This document shows positions 14,031 to 14,075 of a stretch of 14,075 bases of DNA, piece by piece. The stretch is from JACZUI01 sp041599115 (GTDB lineage Bacteria; Actinomycetota; Acidimicrobiia; Spongiisociales; ZC4RG35). Both the position numbers and the translations under genes were made by a program. Each line of letters begins with the position of its first letter. Position 1 is the first letter of the stretch. Below the pieces are notes generated by a model. The model was not told the origin of the DNA. It searched no databases and saw only the letters and a program-made list of their open reading frames with translations. The stretch lies in contig JBFHXF010000050.1 in the NCBI GenBank assembly GCA_041599115.1, positions 1 to 14,075 of the forward strand, written 5' to 3'.

Positions 14031-14075
14031 CAGGCCAGGACCCCCTTGACGCCTACATCGATCGGTATCCGATCC
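14030..14075 (-). CDS. C-terminal end of an upstream gene (cut by window)
   Basis: The minus-strand frame ending at TGA (14032-14030) is open to the window edge and reads DRIPIDVGVKGVLA. The stop shares its A with the start codon of the cyclodeaminase-family gene (TGATG), the usual sign of a coupled operon. Fourteen residues are too few for a family call. Confidence 0.5.
   Translation of the reverse strand, partial: DRIPIDVGVKGVLA

Overview
This 14 kb window is gene-dense and high in GC, and looks like chromosomal DNA of an actinobacterium. The best taxonomic pointers are a DUF2342 (zincin-like) protein, a family I know from Actinobacteria, and a sigE-type ECF sigma factor and anti-sigma factor next to tatA and htrA, which recalls the mycobacterial sigE-rseA-htrA-tatB locus. 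Several genes also lack a Shine-Dalgarno sequence and have a TANNNT hexamer 7-9 nt before the ATG, as expected for leaderless transcription. A deep lineage such as Acidimicrobiia is a guess. I see no mobile elements, tRNA, rRNA or CRISPR.

Layout. (1) 1-4573, minus strand: moaE, then an AMP-forming acyl-CoA synthetase, livH and livM, with the last cut by the window edge. The synthetase, livH and livM are joined by GTGA and ATGA stop/start overlaps. This looks like an ABC uptake system whose substrate is activated to a CoA thioester on entry. (2) 4588-6851, plus strand: a membrane-anchored HtrA-type serine protease coupled by ATGA to a DUF2342 protein in which both zinc-binding histidines of HExxH are replaced. 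Only 14 nt separate the htrA and moaE start codons, and that gap lies in a 20-nt inverted repeat that appears to hold both -10 boxes. (3) 6857-12060, minus strand, in order of transcription: a ClC-CBS-RCK_C anion transporter, a membrane-anchored protein with a degenerate Mrr-like domain, tatA, an ECF sigma factor, a zinc-type anti-sigma factor and an RseB-like secreted regulator. The last three are fused by ATGA overlaps. A GGAACC-N16-CGTT element, an ECF-type promoter, lies directly before the sigma gene and suggests autoregulation. (4) 12117-13167, plus strand: an unknown multi-pass membrane protein and a small DUF2277 protein. (5) 13164-14075, minus strand: an ornithine cyclodeaminase/mu-crystallin family enzyme and the last codons of an upstream gene.

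The most coherent system is envelope stress: sigma factor, anti-sigma and RseB-like sensor on one strand, facing an HtrA protease and a dead metalloprotease-fold partner on the other, with a Tat export subunit in the same cluster. Noncoding space is minimal. The longest gene-free stretch is about 60 nt, so promoters lie in short gaps or inside neighbouring genes, and both convergent gene pairs have essentially no room for terminators.
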